Positions 6,519-7,523 of a DNA stretch of 7,523 bases are shown in pieces. Origin of the DNA: Treponema sp. (GTDB taxonomy: Bacteria > Spirochaetota > Spirochaetia > Treponematales > Breznakiellaceae); contig WRNF01000057.1 of the NCBI GenBank assembly GCA_009776715.1, positions 988-8,510 on the forward strand, given 5' to 3'. The notes under the pieces were generated by a model that was not told the origin of the DNA, did not search any database, and saw nothing but the letters and a program-made list of their open reading frames with translations. Positions within the stretch are counted from its first letter, which is position 1; the number at the start of each line of letters is the position of its first letter. A program made the translations under genes and the position numbers.

Positions 6519-6528
6519 CCTCTCCTCC
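6519..6528 (-). promoter_or_regulatory. Ribosome-binding site that sets the start of lipoprotein A
   Basis: On the minus strand the purine run GGAGGAGAGG includes AGGAG (6522-6526), which lies six nt before ATG 6513-6515. It excludes the alternative TTG start at 6528-6530, which would place the ribosome-binding site inside the coding sequence. Directly upstream is an A6T6 tract (6529-6540). Confidence 0.85.
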
Positions 6529-6585
6529 AAAAAATTTTTTCATTCGCGGCATTTTCAAAAACAGAAGTTAAAAATGCCCTGTTTT

Positions 6586-6605
6586 AGGAACTAAAAAGAG
6601 TCCCT
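6586..6605 (-). other. Hairpin in the leader region of lipoprotein A
   Basis: On the minus strand AGGGACT and AGTTCCT form a 7-bp stem with one G-T pair and a 6-nt loop, about 70 nt upstream of the start codon. No T-run follows it, so it is not an intrinsic terminator. A second, weaker A/T-rich inverted repeat (GCATTTT/AAAATGC, 6549-6555 and 6571-6577) lies between it and the ribosome-binding site. It may be a structured 5' leader, or chance. Confidence 0.3.
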
Positions 6606-6653
6606 ATTACAAATATACTCCAAAAACACAAATTTTGGAAAATATTTTTATAA

Positions 6654-6682
6654 GCGGACAGGGCTTTTGAGGCCCTGCCCGC
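6654..6682 (-). terminator. Terminator-like hairpin after the unknown gene
   Basis: On the minus strand GCGGGCAGGGC and GCCCTGTCCGC form an 11-bp, GC-rich stem with a single G-T pair and a 7-nt loop. It lies about 40 nt after the stop codon at 6725-6727. It is followed by TTATAAAAATATTTT, which is A/T-rich but not a pure T-run. It is a probable transcription end separating this gene from the GH16 cluster. Confidence 0.7.
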
Positions 6683-6693
6683 CTTTCCCTTAA

Positions 6694-6708
6694 TCAGTTA
6701 TTAACTGA
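6694..6708. repeat. 15-bp near-perfect palindrome
   Basis: TCAGTTA-T-TAACTGA has perfect 7-bp arms around one central base, placed between the stop codon of the unknown gene and its terminator hairpin. As RNA it could only form a short 5-bp stem. As DNA it has the shape of a dimer-binding operator, but its position behind a gene rather than at a clear promoter makes a function uncertain. Confidence 0.35.
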
Positions 6709-6724
6709 CAAAGAGACGGTTAAA

Positions 6725-7523
6725 TTAATACTCCCATGCAATGATTGGAGTAATGTAAATGAAAACACCGTTCTCTTTACCGGCAATTAAGTAAGGATCA
6801 GCCGAGAAAGTTAAGAAATAACTTGTAACGTTGGTTAAACCCGATATTGTGATTTCTGCATCTAACCAAGTATCAAACGTCTGAAACGGTGGAAAACTAA
6901 TTCCATATTCATCATCATCAAGCGCAAGTTTAAGAGAACCGCTTTGGAACATACCTCCTTCCGGAACGCTAATTAAATACTTAAATCTTATTTTCGTCAT
7001 CCCGGTTAAGTTCCATGTTTTAACTCCATCATCTGTAGCAAGAGCAGAATCCCTGCCGAAAGTACCCTGATTTAAACCCCATTGTGGCGCTGGTCCATAA
7101 TTAATATCCATTATACCTATGCAATTAACACCTTCATGATCAGTAATAGCTTTGTACCAGCCGACTCCGTGGTATCCCTGGTTATTTGTTCCGCCGTCAC
7201 CCGGACCAGTAAGGTCTCCTGGATGATCTCCATCCCAATCATGTGTTACCGATCCTTTAGACAAACAATCTTCTATAATGACATAAAGTTTATCAAGGAC
7301 TTCACCATTAACAGAACCTGTTTTTTCACTTGCTTTACCAAGATCAAATGTTACGCTAAAGCTATAGTTATCACCGGGAATCAAAGACTCAATATTAGAT
7401 CCAGTAATTTTTGCGCCAGTTCCTGAATAGTTATAAGATACATCATGGAATCTTAAAAAGCCCAAATATGTTGTATCCAGATCGGTACTTGATGCGCCAA
7501 TATTTTCAATAAATATAGGCACA
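6725..7523 (-). CDS. Unrecognised protein, C-terminal 265 residues, gene cut by the right edge
   Basis: I do not recognise this protein. The frame is open to the window edge; a GTG at 7520-7522 is in frame, but no ribosome-binding site can be seen there, so the gene most likely starts outside. It ends IIAWEY-stop at 6725. Numbered from that GTG, the visible part is rich in short beta-type stretches (KIRFKYLI near 177-184, EITISGL near 223-229, GVFIYITPIIAWEY at the end). It has an Asp/Gly-rich segment at about 95-111 (DWDGDHPGD and GPGDGG) that could be a metal-binding or flexible loop. Cysteines are at 86 and 134. No hydrophobic membrane segment is visible. The composition looks like a secreted beta-sandwich protein, possibly carbohydrate-binding, but that is a guess from its setting. 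It has no InlB repeats and no GH16 motif. By eye its DNA is more A/T-rich than the GH16 genes. Confidence 0.7.
   Translation of the reverse strand, partial: VPIFIENIGASSTDLDTTYLGFLRFHDVSYNYSGTGAKITGSNIESLIPGDNYSFSVTFDLGKASEKTGSVNGEVLDKLYVIIEDCLSKGSVTHDWDGDHPGDLTGPGDGGTNNQGYHGVGWYKAITDHEGVNCIGIMDINYGPAPQWGLNQGTFGRDSALATDDGVKTWNLTGMTKIRFKYLISVPEGGMFQSGSLKLALDDDEYGISFPPFQTFDTWLDAEITISGLTNVTSYFLTFSADPYLIAGKENGVFIYITPIIAWEY

Noticed and set aside
6516..6530. Five-codon extension of lipoprotein A from a TTG at 6528-6530
   Set aside because: The extra codons are the ribosome-binding site itself, and the ATG at 6513-6515 is ideally spaced.
6612..6617. Possible -10 element (TATATT on the minus strand) for a promoter of lipoprotein A
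   Set aside because: The spacer is A/T-rich and no credible -35 element lies 16-18 nt upstream, so it cannot be told from background.

Overview
The window reads almost entirely on the minus strand. It holds a tandem family of secreted lipoproteins built on one plan: lipoprotein signal peptide, then a stack of about 80-residue InlB-B-like beta repeats, then a C-terminal GH16 glycoside hydrolase domain. Three copies are complete (4716-6515, 2888-4648, 422-2794, in transcription order). The 5' end of a probable fourth runs off the left edge (1-311). Upstream of them, at the right edge, lies the 3' part of an unrelated, unrecognised gene (6725-7523). No RNA genes, mobile elements or CRISPR arrays were seen.

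No taxonomic marker gene is present. Loose lipoboxes with aromatic residues before the Cys (FFSC, LFSC), expanded paralogous lipoproteins, repeats of the divergent InlB B type, and moderate GC suggest a carbohydrate-degrading spirochaete, perhaps a gut Treponema-like species. This is inference at moderate-to-low confidence; another diderm fibre degrader such as Fibrobacter remains possible.

Layout in transcription order, right to left. The unknown gene ends at 6725 and is followed by a 15-bp palindrome and a strong GC-rich hairpin. GH16 lipoprotein A (599 aa, three repeats) follows, then a terminator-like hairpin. GH16 lipoprotein B (586 aa, three repeats) follows, then a GC-rich spacer containing a 12-bp tandem duplication. 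GH16 lipoprotein C (790 aa, five repeats) is next, then a clear intrinsic terminator and a second hairpin. Last is lipoprotein D, of which 103 codons are visible. Each gene has its own purine-rich ribosome-binding site 6-7 nt before ATG. Most spacers contain hairpins, so the genes may be separately or only partly co-transcribed.

Function: all three GH16 domains keep the bulged catalytic motif E-I-D-I-[VM]-E in a laminarinase-like context. The likely role is a set of membrane-tethered, probably surface-displayed endo-beta-1,3-glucanases (or beta-1,3/1,4-glucanases), held away from the envelope by repeat stalks of different length. A and B form one subfamily. C and D share closely similar first repeats and probably form a second. 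Differences in active-site loops suggest the copies have diverged in substrate preference.
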